Shown here one piece after another: positions 8,494 through 17,048 of a stretch of 64,000 nt of DNA (position 1 is the first letter of the stretch; each line of letters begins with the position of its first letter). The position numbers were made by a program, and so were the translations under genes. Source of the DNA: Mycolicibacterium cosmeticum (GTDB lineage Bacteria; Actinomycetota; Actinomycetes; Mycobacteriales; Mycobacteriaceae); the NCBI RefSeq assembly GCF_000613185.1, contig NZ_CCBB010000001.1, forward strand, positions 186,001-250,000, written 5' to 3'. Below the pieces are notes generated by a model. It was not told the origin of the DNA. It saw only the letters and a program-made list of their open reading frames with translations, and made no database searches.

Positions 8494-8859
8494 ATGTTTC
8501 ACAGATTTCTCGTGTCTACCATCGCCATATGCGCGACCAGCCTCGGGGCAGGCTGCTCCGTCACGTCAACCTGGCATGCAGGACCGGAGCAAGCGGGGCC
8601 GCAGTCGACACCACCGGTAAAGGCTCTTTCGCGAGAACAAATCGAAGCCATCGGTAAAGAACGGATAGAGCAGCAGTATCGCGTCGAAGTGGAGTCGCTT
8701 GTATGTGACGGGCCTCTTCAAGCGACGGTAGGTGCTACACAACGTTGCATCGAGACGGCTGGCGGTGAGAAAATCGGCATGACATTGATCGTCACTAAAA
8801 TCGATGGACAGAAGGTCGACTTCCGCATGAAGATCGATGATCATCCAATCCCGAATTAG
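8494..8859 (+). CDS. DUF4333 domain lipoprotein
   Basis: 121 aa with a lipoprotein signal sequence: a short basic start, hydrophobic core, and lipobox LGAGC (Cys at about residue 21). The mature part carries the DUF4333 pattern found in many mycobacterial lipoproteins: an IGKERIEQQY helix, then VESLVCDGPLQATVGATQRC with two Cys likely to form a disulfide, and a beta strand pair to the end. It should sit on the outer face of the cytoplasmic membrane. It is the last gene of the 6245-8859 cluster. Confidence 0.8.
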   Translation: MFHRFLVSTIAICATSLGAGCSVTSTWHAGPEQAGPQSTPPVKALSREQIEAIGKERIEQQYRVEVESLVCDGPLQATVGATQRCIETAGGEKIGMTLIVTKIDGQKVDFRMKIDDHPIPN

Positions 8860-9364
8860 TTCGGTAGAGACCGATATCGATACGCCAAGGCGAGGTAAAA
8901 GGCGAAACCCTGTGCGGTCAGCACAACGCGCGATCGACAGAAGTCGGTCCAAGCCGATGTCATCGGCCATGAGTTCTGCTGCACGCGCATCCCACACCCG
9001 GGCTCGACGGTGGACAGTCATGTCGACATCGCACAGACGCGCATGCGGCGGCCGACCGAGCCTTTGCTCCAACGTCTCGCAGCGATTGCCGTCGGTATTG
9101 ACTGAACGCTGACGGCATCGGCGCGCCCGTCTGCTCTTCGATTCCAAATCACCGTGGCCACACGGCACTAACGAGAACACTGTGAGTATCGAACAGGCTC
9201 GGTGTGGTTGAGCCAAGCTGGCGTCGGCAAGTCAACGCGAAGGCGAGACGTCGCATCGATCCATCTACGTAGTACGGCAGTAGTTGATGACAAATGAGTC
9301 TCGGTCGGGTTGAGATGTCGCGTCATGCAGCCACTGTCGAGGGCGTCGCTGTCATCCTGGTTCG
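8860..9364. other. 505-base stretch without a supported gene
   Basis: No frame has a good start site and family similarity. It holds a second copy of the N-terminal block of the 6245 gene: a 30-codon frame at 9020-9112 starting MSTSHRRACGGRPSLCSN, then a stop. It looks like the remains of a related gene. A short hairpin (TGCCGTC pairing with GACGGCA) lies near 9088-9115. Confidence 0.5.
9020..9112 (+). pseudogene. N-terminal remnant related to the 6245 gene (repeat copy 2)
   Basis: A 30-codon frame whose middle (PSLCSNVSQRLPSVL) matches the N-terminus of the 6245 product (TPLCSNTSQRWPSVL). The DNA match covers 9054-9096 and extends upstream in pieces to the ATG. It stops before any membrane segment. 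It is most simply a truncated duplicate; a short functional peptide cannot be excluded. Confidence 0.45.
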
Positions 9365-10111
9365 GTGGCGCCTAGGACAGCGAAGAAGACCGACAGCCGT
9401 TTGGCGGCTCGGCTTGCCGCGCTTGCCTCGCTGGGCGCTTCTGTCATCCATTTCGCCGTCGTTCCCGCGCACTGGCAGGAATGGATCCCAGCGGGCCTGT
9501 TTTTCGCATCCATCGCGCTGTTCCAACTCGTGTGGGCGCGGCTGGTACTGACCCGGACCACCACCCCGGTGCTGGCCCTTGGCATCATCGTCAATCTTGC
9601 CGTCATTGCGCTTTGGTCCGTGTCGAGAACCGCCGGAGCGCCGCTGGGTCCCCACGCCGGTCAAGCCGAACTGATCCAAGCCGCGGACCTATGCGCGCTG
9701 CTGCTCCAAATCTATGTCGTCATGGGCGCTGGCTGGGTCTGGCACCGCGGCCTTCAAGGACAACCGGTGTCCGCCTTCGGCAGCGCCATGGTGCTCCTTG
9801 GCGCCATCGGGGTCGTCACCCTGGCGTCCACAGTGGGCGCTGCCTCCGGTCTGCGGCACGGCAACCACGCCCCAGCCGGTGCTGAAGCAGGGGCTCATCA
9901 CCACGAAACCGGTTCAGAGCAGAGCGGCAACCACCACGGTCATGATCCGGAGCCGGCGTCTCCCCGGCCTGCCGTCCGCCCGGTCGAAGCTCCTGCGCCC
10001 GCCCCTGGCTCTGGCGGTGCGTCTGAGCAGGCTACGCCCGTGCCGATCAGCGAACCGCTTCCGGCAGCGACACCGCTAGACGACCACCAAGACCACGACC
10101 ATGTGCATTGA
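9365..10111 (+). CDS. Four-TM membrane protein with His-rich C-terminal tail
   Basis: 248 aa from GTG 9365. Four hydrophobic segments lie within residues 15-160 (LAALASLGASVIHFAVV, IPAGLFFASIALFQLVW, PVLALGIIVNLAVIALWSV, and a last one around FGSAMVLLGAIGVVTLAS). The remaining 90 residues are rich in His, Pro, Glu and Ala, with HHHE, NHHGHDPE and a HQDHDHVH terminus. Such tails bind divalent metals in other membrane proteins, so a role in metal handling is a fair guess. No named family is recognised. No strong ribosome binding site precedes it. Confidence 0.6.
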   Translation: MAPRTAKKTDSRLAARLAALASLGASVIHFAVVPAHWQEWIPAGLFFASIALFQLVWARLVLTRTTTPVLALGIIVNLAVIALWSVSRTAGAPLGPHAGQAELIQAADLCALLLQIYVVMGAGWVWHRGLQGQPVSAFGSAMVLLGAIGVVTLASTVGAASGLRHGNHAPAGAEAGAHHHETGSEQSGNHHGHDPEPASPRPAVRPVEAPAPAPGSGGASEQATPVPISEPLPAATPLDDHQDHDHVH

Positions 10112-10148
10112 CCTGCGGCCTGCGTGGTCGATCCACCGTCTGGAGCTG

Positions 10149-10655
10149 CTAGTTTCCGCCCGTCAGGTCTACGCGGCCGATAGCCTCGCCCGGATGACGC
10201 ACGATGTCGAGGGCCGACATTCCGATGCCGTAGGTGGATAACCATCGCCTCGGCCGGACCGCGATGAAACACAGCTCAGCACCCTGAGAGACGATGCGCT
10301 CCTCTGCGGCGAGAATGCGACGGAGAAACCACGACGCATGGAATGCCCTTCGCGCGTCAGCGTTTTGGTGATCCAGTATCTCGGCCGAGCCCACAAACTG
10401 GACGGCTGCCGGCGGCATCATGGGGAGAAAGCGGTGCGGTATGGGAATGACGAGGGCGACCGGCGGTCGTCGTCGGATGTTTCCCACCTTGACGTTCGTT
10501 GTCCGGGTCGTGATGTACAACGTCAGGTCTGTGCCTTCACCGGCGGCTGCATACGTGACGGCGGTCGCGTGGGGGTTGCCGTCTCGATCGAGCGTCGACA
10601 GGGTGCCGAACGACCGTCGTCGAATCGCATTCTCTACTGTGTCGAGGTCGGTCAC
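10149..10655 (-). CDS. Pyridoxamine 5'-phosphate oxidase-like flavin split-barrel protein
   Basis: 168 aa. The open frame runs further upstream, but GTG 10653-10655 is chosen because a strong GGAGGAAGGA site precedes it and similarity starts there. The pattern is typical of the F420/FMN split-barrel group: SFGTLSTLDRDGNPHATAVTYAA, then LYITTRTTNVKVGNIRRRPPVALVI and FVGSAEILD. These are small cytoplasmic dimers binding FMN or F420; the substrate cannot be told. A frame at 10652-10900 overlaps its start codon but has no recognisable similarity. The bases between here and the terminator at 10960 hold nothing I can support. Confidence 0.75.
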   Translation of the reverse strand: MTDLDTVENAIRRRSFGTLSTLDRDGNPHATAVTYAAAGEGTDLTLYITTRTTNVKVGNIRRRPPVALVIPIPHRFLPMMPPAAVQFVGSAEILDHQNADARRAFHASWFLRRILAAEERIVSQGAELCFIAVRPRRWLSTYGIGMSALDIVRHPGEAIGRVDLTGGN

Positions 10656-10959
10656 GGTTGTTCCTTCCTCCGCCACTTCCCCGGCTCCGACTGGGTGGCT
10701 TGCCGACCTATTGATGCATTCGGCTTGTGTCCGAAGATCTCCGATTGTCCTTTGAGATGAAGGTAGCCCAAGCGGTGGACCGGTGACCCATAGCGACGCA
10801 GCGTGCGAATAGCGCAACGAATCTCCGGAAGAGACTCGCCAACCTCGATACGTGTCGGGACGGCCCTCACGCCGTGCACGCGATGAGGTGAACACACCAA
10901 AAGTGGCTTGGCAAACTCCTGGCCCGCCGGCTCAGATTTCTCCGGGGTCCGGAAACCAG

Positions 10960-10994
10960 AAAACCCGCTCCGACGCTGGTCAGAGCGGGTTTTT
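10960..10994 (-). terminator. Original tRNA-Pro terminator at the left attachment site
   Basis: AAACCCGCTC and GAGCGGGTTT pair around a 12-base loop, with T or A runs on both sides, so it works in either direction. It lies just beyond the 3' end of the tRNA-Pro fragment at 10999-11041 and was presumably the terminator of the tRNA gene before the element inserted. Confidence 0.8.
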
Positions 10995-10998
10995 CGTG

Positions 10999-11041
10999 GT
11001 CGGGCTGACAGGATTTGAACCTGCGACCACTTGACCCCCAG
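10999..11041 (-). repeat. Left attachment site (43-bp 3' end of tRNA-Pro)
   Basis: Forty-three bases identical to 21226-21268, from just past the tRNA 3' end through the T-arm and variable region into the anticodon loop. The match breaks inside the anticodon stem. This is the left junction of the element; the right copy completes the working tRNA. The short phrase in the 11 kb region that looks like a protein tail is part of this repeat. Confidence 0.92.
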
Positions 11042-11158
11042 CTATGCGGAGTGACTTTCGCAGAGCTTTGCTGACTTTCATTTTTGCAGGTAAACAGGCA
11101 TTTAATGAGGATCGGCGAAGCTCAGCGAGAACCCACGAAAGTGGGCGAAAGTGACCTA

Positions 11159-11183
11159 GTTGTCGTACCGGTTGTCGTACGAC
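11159..11183. promoter_or_regulatory. Arm-type integrase binding repeats, left side
   Basis: Two tandem copies of GTTGTCGTAC two bases apart. A near copy of the same double motif stands at 21130-21153 just inside the right attachment site. Nearby, GACTTTCGC (about 11051) and GCGAAAGTGAC (about 11145) form an inverted pair. Paired sites inside both ends are expected for arm-type binding by a tyrosine integrase or by Xis. Confidence 0.6.
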
Positions 11184-11292
11184 AGAGCCGCGCCTGATTG
11201 GTGGGCCGATTTCGCGAAAGCTGTTGATAGATCAACACATTCGGAGAGTAGTGCCTTGACTCAACGTTAACGGCTGAATTACTCTCACGCGC

Positions 11293-11619
11293 ATGCAACT
11301 TGCGCCCTCCGAGGCTTCTGCGATTCCCCACCCTGCTGGCGCTACCGCTGTCGGCGAATGGATGCAGGACGGAGGCGAGGGCGACGAGTTTCGGCGCTTC
11401 GCGGTCAGCTCGGCAGCCGTCGAGACCGAGGCGGGTCACACGCTTGAGGTCGGCGTCGAGGGTGAGCAGTTTGCGGACGGGACCGAGCGGCATGTAATCA
11501 CCCTTGAAGCCGGGATCGATGCGCTGGGCAACCTAACGAGCGCCGACGCACGCGAGCTGGCCGCCGCCCTGCTCGCGGCAGCTGACTTACAGGACGGTTG
11601 CGCATCATCTGCCGCGTGA
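11293..11619 (+). CDS. Small acidic protein, DUF6907-like
   Basis: 108 aa with an Asp/Glu-rich middle. The end LTSADARELAAALLAAADLQD and the strand VEGEQFADGTERHVITLE resemble small actinobacterial and actinophage proteins of the DUF6907 type, in which a QAR..AAAL.AAAD helix closes the domain. The ATG at 11293 lacks a good ribosome binding site, and ATG 11362 is an alternative. It faces the tape measure gene, the two stops being eight bases apart. Function unknown; it may be cargo of the element. Confidence 0.55.
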   Translation: MQLAPSEASAIPHPAGATAVGEWMQDGGEGDEFRRFAVSSAAVETEAGHTLEVGVEGEQFADGTERHVITLEAGIDALGNLTSADARELAAALLAAADLQDGCASSAA

Positions 11620-11627
11620 CATGCTGA

Positions 11628-14600
11628 CTATCGCTTGACGGTCGACCGCGTGCGGGCGTTCTGCTCGCGCTTCCAGTCGCCCATCATCTCGTCCTTGCTG
11701 TAACCGAAATTGCCGCTCAGAACGATTGAGTTGTCGACGTCGCCGGCCGCCCGCTGCTCGCCCTGCGGTGCGCTCGGCGCGAACGCTGACAGCGCATTGA
11801 CCGCCGAGTCAGCCAGAGACGGGCCACCGCCCGCGGACAGCGCCGGGTTGAAATCGCCGGGTGACAGCTTCGGGCTGCCAGACTCGGCCGTCCAATTGTC
11901 GCCCTGCTGCCCGCCGATCGACGTCAGCATGTCGCCCAGACCGACACTGTCGGCCACACCGTTCGCGAAGCCTCCCAGCGGACTATCCCCCGCGGCGGCG
12001 CCTTGGCCGCCCACACCGTTGGCGAGCAGACCGCCGGCGAAGTTCACGCCGGCCATGAGCGACTTGACTGTCGGCCATTCCAGCGGGTTGGAGAACAGCG
12101 ACCCGTCGAGGCCGATCGACTCCAACACGCCAGACACGAACGTCTTACCGAGGTCGCTGCCGTTGAAGCCACCGCCGCCGCTCGACGAGCTGCTGCGGGA
12201 TTTGTCGAGCTTGCCCTTGGTGCGCAGCTCGGTGTCGGCGTTGATCGCGTCGGCCGCCTTCTGGTGCGCCCGGGTCTGCGCCTCTTTTGCGTCTTCGAGC
12301 TCACGGTCGGCGACGTCAGCGGAATGCTGCGCGTCCTCGACGCCCTTACCCTTGGCCTTGGCGGCTTCCAGGCGCTCGTGTGCGCGCTTCTGCCGGTAGG
12401 TGGCGTCATCGACCGCCTGGTCGGCGTTGCGCGCCGTCGTGTTGGCGCTGTCGACCTTGCTCGACGAGCTGGACAACTCGGCCGAAGTGGCCGACCGGTA
12501 TGACCCGCCACCGCCGCTGCCGCCGCCCGACGAACTGTAGGCAGCGCCGATCGTGGAAGCCCCACCGTCGAGGCCGCCCATCGCTTCCGGCGGCAGGTGC
12601 ATGCGGTTGGTGAACATCGAATCTTCGGCACCGGCCGCGGACCCGCCGAACTGGCCGTTACCGCGGGCGCCGCCCATCTCGAAGTGAGTACCGTCGGGCA
12701 GCGTCGCCGCGGTGTGCCCGCCGGCCGGCCCGCCGTTGTACCACCCGACGCGCAGCGACCCAGACGGGCCCAGACCCGGCTTGAAACCACGCTTAGCCAG
12801 CTCCTCGCCTTCGGTGGCGGTCGCGAACCGGGAACCAAACGGGTCACGTCCGGTCGCATAGTTCGCGATGGCCGAAACCGCACCAGAGCAGTCGCCCCAG
12901 TTGACACCGCCGCGGACATACTTGGCACCTTCGACCCCGCGCGCGAAGTTGACCAGGCTGTCGGCGCCAACGAGGCCGCCCTCGGCGAACCGAGGTAGCG
13001 CTGCCTTGAGCATGTCCCACACGGGCACACCGGAGTTGATCGCCTTGAGCAGCGGCAGGTTGCCCTCGGTCGCGCGCGCGTTGGTGATCCACTCACCGTT
13101 CGCGACACGCACCATTGCCGGGAAACCGAGGATGCTGTCGCTCGTCCCTGTGCCCGGGCCGCTGATCTGGCCGCCGTCGCGGTAGCCGGGAAGGACGCGG
13201 CCACCGAGGACCATCCCGCCGGTGTTACCGCCGCCGAGGCCCAAGAAGCTGCCGACGGCCGCCGCACCGCCAGCGATCTTGTCGAAGACGCCGCCGATTT
13301 TGTCCCACACCCGCAAGACGGTGTCGCGCACCGTGTTGAACGCGCCGACCAGGCCATCCTTGAACGCGCTGATCTTGGTGCCGATCGTGTCGAGCACCCC
13401 GGTGAAGCTGTCCCACACCACTTTTGCGCCGGTCCAGAACGTCGAGATTGCACCCCGGATGGCATCGAAGCCGGGCACCGCGACGTTCTTCCACAGCCAA
13501 CTGATCTTGTCGCCAACCCACCCGATAGCGGTGGTAGCCGCATCCCAGATGACCTTGGTGACGTTCCACCAGGTGCTCAGGGTCGCCACGATGCCGTTGA
13601 ATGCCGGCACGACAACGTTCTGCCACAGCCAGCCGATCACGGAACCGAGCGCCTGAAACGCTGCGATAGCTACGGTGAACTGGATCTTGCCGACGGACAG
13701 CGCCAGCCGGCCGATCCACTCGACGGCCGGCTGAATGAATGTCCACACCTGCTTGACCGCATTGCCGAGCGTCGAGAATGCCTCGCGGGCAATGGCGCCG
13801 AGCTTCTGCAACCCGGGCTGAATCGCTTCCCACGCCTTACCCAGCGTGCTCTTGATCCACTCCCACACCGGGACCGCAACTGCCTTAATGCCGGTCCAAA
13901 TCTTGTCCCAGAGCTTGCGGCCGGTTTCGGTCTTGGTGAAGAACGCCCAGAGTGCCACGCCGGCGGCCACGACAGCGGCCACAATCAACGTGATCGGATT
14001 GGCAGCGAGAGCCGCATTCCAAAGCCATTGCGCCGCAGCCGCCGCACGAGACGCGACAGCCGAAGCCATAGCCGCGACACGTCCGCGCGCCGTGGTGGCC
14101 GCGTTGGCGGTCTGCGCAGCAGAGTTGGCGCCCTGCGCCACCGTGTTGCCGGCGAGCGCCGCGGTGAGCTGCGTCATCGCTGCGGCCTGCTGCCGGATCG
14201 CGGCAGTCTGCGCGAGCATGATCGGCGCGTTGATGATCTTGAACGCGCCGTTGAGCGCGGACACGATCGGGGCAACGGTCTGTTCGAGCATGCGGAACCC
14301 AGCGAATGCGGCCACCAGGCCGCCGATCAAAGGGACCGCCCACGATGCATTGTCGGCGACGAACCGCAGCGCGCCGCCCAACAGGTTCAGTGCCGGCACG
14401 AGGACAGACGAAAGTGTCTGCGGGCCAATGGCAACGATCGCCTGGCCGAACGCGCCGGCCGCCTGTCCGGCCGACTGCAACGCCGGGCCGGCCTGCTGTA
14501 GTGCCGGGCCAAGCTTCTGCACCGACGAGGTGATCGACGTCAACGCGTCGCTGCGCCCCTCGCCGGTGCGCAGCGCCTGGACGCGGTCGACGAGGCGCCC

Positions 14601-15767
14601 CATCCAGTCGATGACCTTCTGCACGCCGCCGTTATCGAGCCATGCGGTGAGTTTGTTGCCGAGGTCGTTCGCCCACGGCCCGATGATTCCGGTGAGCTGC
14701 GCGGTGTACGGCTTGATCGCCGTCGTGATCTTGTCGAATGCGCCGGTGAACGCGAGGGTAAGCGGTGATACCGCGGAGAAGATCGGGCCGGCCAGCTCGG
14801 CGCCGAATCGCGAGTATGCGGCCTTGAGGTTGGAGAGCTGACCGCGGATGCTGCCGCCCATGTTCTGCGCGGCGCCGCCGATGTTCTGCTCAATGACCTT
14901 CTGGAAGGTGGCGGCGTCGACCTTGCCGTCGGAAACCATCTTGGCGAGCGCTTCGCCGGTCACGCCGTACTCGTCCTGCAGCCATTGGAAGATCGGCAGG
15001 CCGCGATCGGACAGCATGTTGAGGTCGCCGGTGAACGCCTTACCGGACGTTTGCACCTTGTTGAAGATGGCGCCCATGTCGGCCAGCGAGGTGCCGGCGA
15101 TCGCGGCGGTGTCGCCGGTCAGTTTGAGGTACTTGGTGAGCTGCTCGCCGGGCGCGATGCCGGCGGCCACCGCGGACGCGGCGGTGGTCGCAGCCTCGTC
15201 GAGCCCGAACGCTGTCCCCTTCACGGCGGCCAGCGCGTTGTCCATGATGGCCTGGACTTTTTGGGCGTCGTTGCCGAGGCCCTGCAGCTTGAACTTGGCG
15301 TCGTCGATCGCCGTCAGGCGGGACATGCCGGCGTGGAGTGCGCCGGCGATGCCGGCCGCTGCCAGAGTGCCACCCACCGCGGCGGTGGCCTTGAGCCCCG
15401 TCGCGATCGCGCCACCGAGGTTGCGGCCGAGCGATTCGGCGCCGGTGAGCAGGTTGCGCGACAGCGAGCTGCCAACGCCCGAACCGACGTTGGCTGACTC
15501 AAGGCCGGCGTTGACTTCGCGACCAAGCGACAGGCCGGCGCTCCGAGCACCGTCACCGCGCAGGAATCGGCCGAGGCCACCGCCGGCGGACGAGTCGAGG
15601 CCGGCCTTTACGTCGCGGCCCGCCTGCACGCCGGCACGACGCGCGTCGCGCGTGTCGAACCGGGGCGCAACCGTCAGATTGCGCTCGACACCGGTCACCG
15701 CTTGCTTGATGCCAGAAACGAGCTTGCTCGTCTCGGGCAAGACGGTCAGATAGTACGTAGCAGCCAC
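11628..15767 (-). CDS. Tail tape measure protein with NlpC/P60-type domain
   Basis: 1379 aa, start GTG 15765-15767 with GGAG upstream. Residues 1-120 are typical of tape measures (YYLTVLPETSKLVSGIKQAV with Arg/Ala repeats), followed by Ala-rich helical stretches, hydrophobic segments (about 580-620, LIVAAVVAAGVALWAFF) and Trp-rich repeats of the WIKSTLGKAWEAIQP kind. At about 920-1050 a cell-wall hydrolase domain is visible: AKYVRGGVNWGDCSGAVSAI with Cys near 960, and GGHTAATLPDG with His near 1018. A Gly/Ser tail follows. Tape measures fix tail length and often carry such domains for entry. It is the only recognised tail gene in the element. Confidence 0.9.
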   Translation of the reverse strand: MAATYYLTVLPETSKLVSGIKQAVTGVERNLTVAPRFDTRDARRAGVQAGRDVKAGLDSSAGGGLGRFLRGDGARSAGLSLGREVNAGLESANVGSGVGSSLSRNLLTGAESLGRNLGGAIATGLKATAAVGGTLAAAGIAGALHAGMSRLTAIDDAKFKLQGLGNDAQKVQAIMDNALAAVKGTAFGLDEAATTAASAVAAGIAPGEQLTKYLKLTGDTAAIAGTSLADMGAIFNKVQTSGKAFTGDLNMLSDRGLPIFQWLQDEYGVTGEALAKMVSDGKVDAATFQKVIEQNIGGAAQNMGGSIRGQLSNLKAAYSRFGAELAGPIFSAVSPLTLAFTGAFDKITTAIKPYTAQLTGIIGPWANDLGNKLTAWLDNGGVQKVIDWMGRLVDRVQALRTGEGRSDALTSITSSVQKLGPALQQAGPALQSAGQAAGAFGQAIVAIGPQTLSSVLVPALNLLGGALRFVADNASWAVPLIGGLVAAFAGFRMLEQTVAPIVSALNGAFKIINAPIMLAQTAAIRQQAAAMTQLTAALAGNTVAQGANSAAQTANAATTARGRVAAMASAVASRAAAAAQWLWNAALAANPITLIVAAVVAAGVALWAFFTKTETGRKLWDKIWTGIKAVAVPVWEWIKSTLGKAWEAIQPGLQKLGAIAREAFSTLGNAVKQVWTFIQPAVEWIGRLALSVGKIQFTVAIAAFQALGSVIGWLWQNVVVPAFNGIVATLSTWWNVTKVIWDAATTAIGWVGDKISWLWKNVAVPGFDAIRGAISTFWTGAKVVWDSFTGVLDTIGTKISAFKDGLVGAFNTVRDTVLRVWDKIGGVFDKIAGGAAAVGSFLGLGGGNTGGMVLGGRVLPGYRDGGQISGPGTGTSDSILGFPAMVRVANGEWITNARATEGNLPLLKAINSGVPVWDMLKAALPRFAEGGLVGADSLVNFARGVEGAKYVRGGVNWGDCSGAVSAIANYATGRDPFGSRFATATEGEELAKRGFKPGLGPSGSLRVGWYNGGPAGGHTAATLPDGTHFEMGGARGNGQFGGSAAGAEDSMFTNRMHLPPEAMGGLDGGASTIGAAYSSSGGGSGGGGSYRSATSAELSSSSSKVDSANTTARNADQAVDDATYRQKRAHERLEAAKAKGKGVEDAQHSADVADRELEDAKEAQTRAHQKAADAINADTELRTKGKLDKSRSSSSSGGGGFNGSDLGKTFVSGVLESIGLDGSLFSNPLEWPTVKSLMAGVNFAGGLLANGVGGQGAAAGDSPLGGFANGVADSVGLGDMLTSIGGQQGDNWTAESGSPKLSPGDFNPALSAGGGPSLADSAVNALSAFAPSAPQGEQRAAGDVDNSIVLSGNFGYSKDEMMGDWKREQNARTRSTVKR

Positions 15768-15878
15768 TTTTGGGCTCCGCTCTTGGAAAAAAATGCTGGG
15801 GAGAGATGACGCCTATGCCATCTGAGAGGCGCCGATCGGAGGCAAGGGGTACTCCCCCACCCCTCGGCGGGGCGAGCA

Positions 15879-15917
15879 GCCCAGCGCGTGGAGGTCGCAA
15901 CAACACGCGCGCTGGGC
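15879..15917 (-). terminator. Hairpin between capsid and tape measure genes
   Basis: GCCCAGCGCG pairs perfectly with CGCGCTGGGC over a 19-base loop. It lies in the 251-base gap after the capsid stop codon. With no T-run, it may attenuate rather than end transcription, or protect the capsid mRNA. Confidence 0.5.
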
Positions 15918-16018
15918 GCTCATGGATGGCGTTGCGGCTGCAGCATTTCCGCTACGACCGGCGGCGCTTCACCCCGCTACAGAGGAGGGCGCGACAGCCA
16001 CACCACCACAAGTCAGAG

Positions 16019-16861
16019 TTACGGTGCGTCGTACAGGCGAACGATCGCGGCCGGATGCGGGAATGCGAAGCCGACGCGCATGGTGGCCTTGATGCCCACG
16101 CGATCGGTCTCGAAGTAGCGCGAGCGGTCGACGTCGAGCCGCACGTCGTCGCGCAGCACGACCAGCACCTTGGCTTGCGGGATCGCCCATACGTCGCCGA
16201 CGGCCACCGCTGGCGACGAGATCAGCCGGATACCGAGCACCTGCCGCTGCGTGGGCTGGCTGGCGTCATACCCGAGCAGCGGCTCATTACTGCCGGTCTG
16301 CTTCTTGACCTTGGACAGTTGCAGCACGGTGGTGGGGTGCGCAACGAAGCTCGTAACCTGCGCGCCGACAGTCTCGGCCAGGCTCAGCGCCTCGGCGAAC
16401 GGGTCGGTGTTGGCGATAGTCCCGCCGGTGTCGATGGTCTGCACGCCCGTGACCGACAGCAAGCCACTCGGCCCGTCGGCGACGGTGTTGCCGAAGAATG
16501 CCCTATCGACTCCCGTCGCTATGGACTGAGCCAGACCTTCACCAACCTGCTGCTGAGCAGACGGTGTGGAGTCCTCGGCCAGCTCGCGCGAGATGATCGA
16601 CAGGCCGGCAACTTTCGCAGGGCGGACGACGATCTCGTCGAAATCGGCGTCCGTCGCCGCGATCTCGCCACCTTCTGCAACCCAGGCTGCCGCAGCGTCG
16701 CTCTTGACGATAGGCACTCGGTATTCCGTTTCGAGCGTGGTGACCACGCCGGCGACGTTGAGCGCTACGGAGCTTTCGCGGACCGGCTGGGTGACGAGGG
16801 CGCCGAGCTGCTCCTTGAGCAGGGCATGCGTACCGCCAGACACGGAGGTGTTAAGAGCCAT
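16019..16861 (-). CDS. Phage major capsid protein (HK97-type)
   Basis: 280 aa from ATG 16859-16861, behind a GGGAGG site nine bases away. Features of the HK97 capsid fold are clear: an N-terminal helix region, the strand YRVPIVKSDAAAAWVAEGGEIAATDADFDEIVVRPAKVAGL, the phrase ISRELAEDS, then a spine-helix region and IRLISSPAVAVGDVWAIPQAKVLVV. The end FETDRVGIKATMRVGFAFPHPAAIVRL is also typical. The upstream gene looks like a scaffold, so the element should build its own shell. No protease domain is fused to it. The upstream gap (16862-17048) has a GC-rich hairpin at 16955-16997. Confidence 0.9.
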   Translation of the reverse strand: MALNTSVSGGTHALLKEQLGALVTQPVRESSVALNVAGVVTTLETEYRVPIVKSDAAAAWVAEGGEIAATDADFDEIVVRPAKVAGLSIISRELAEDSTPSAQQQVGEGLAQSIATGVDRAFFGNTVADGPSGLLSVTGVQTIDTGGTIANTDPFAEALSLAETVGAQVTSFVAHPTTVLQLSKVKKQTGSNEPLLGYDASQPTQRQVLGIRLISSPAVAVGDVWAIPQAKVLVVLRDDVRLDVDRSRYFETDRVGIKATMRVGFAFPHPAAIVRLYDAP

Positions 16862-16954
16862 AAGTGTTTGCCTCCCAGGCAAATTGAGTCAACTGAGACG
16901 AGAGCCGCGTCGCGGGCGCTGCCCTGCGTTGCGTGTTGCCCAGCCTGGGGCGAT

Positions 16955-16997
16955 CGGTGCGGCGGTTGCGGCCACAGACCTGCAAGCCACCGCACCG
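16955..16997 (-). other. GC-rich hairpin upstream of the capsid gene
   Basis: CGGTGCGGCGG pairs with CCACCGCACCG (one G-T type mismatch) around a 21-base loop. It lies between the scaffold-like gene and the capsid ribosome binding site. It could separate expression of the two, for example by processing; this is only a structural observation. Confidence 0.4.
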
Positions 16998-17048
16998 ACC
17001 ATCATGCAGTACCGATCGTGCAATTTCGGCGGGTCGTCACTTCATTGC

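Noticed and set aside
8566..9216. A 216-codon minus-strand frame covering the lipoprotein gene and the repeat
   Set aside because: Antisense to the DUF4333 lipoprotein for half its length and without recognisable domains.
10652..10900. An 82-codon minus-strand frame whose stop overlaps the start of the flavin split-barrel gene
   Set aside because: The overlap resembles coupling, but there is no ribosome binding site, no family similarity and weak codon bias. The downstream gene has its own strong site. Kept as a low-probability gene only.
12044..13543. A 499-codon minus-strand frame inside the tape measure gene
   Set aside because: A second frame of the same strand, Arg/Ser/Pro-rich, fully inside a recognised gene.
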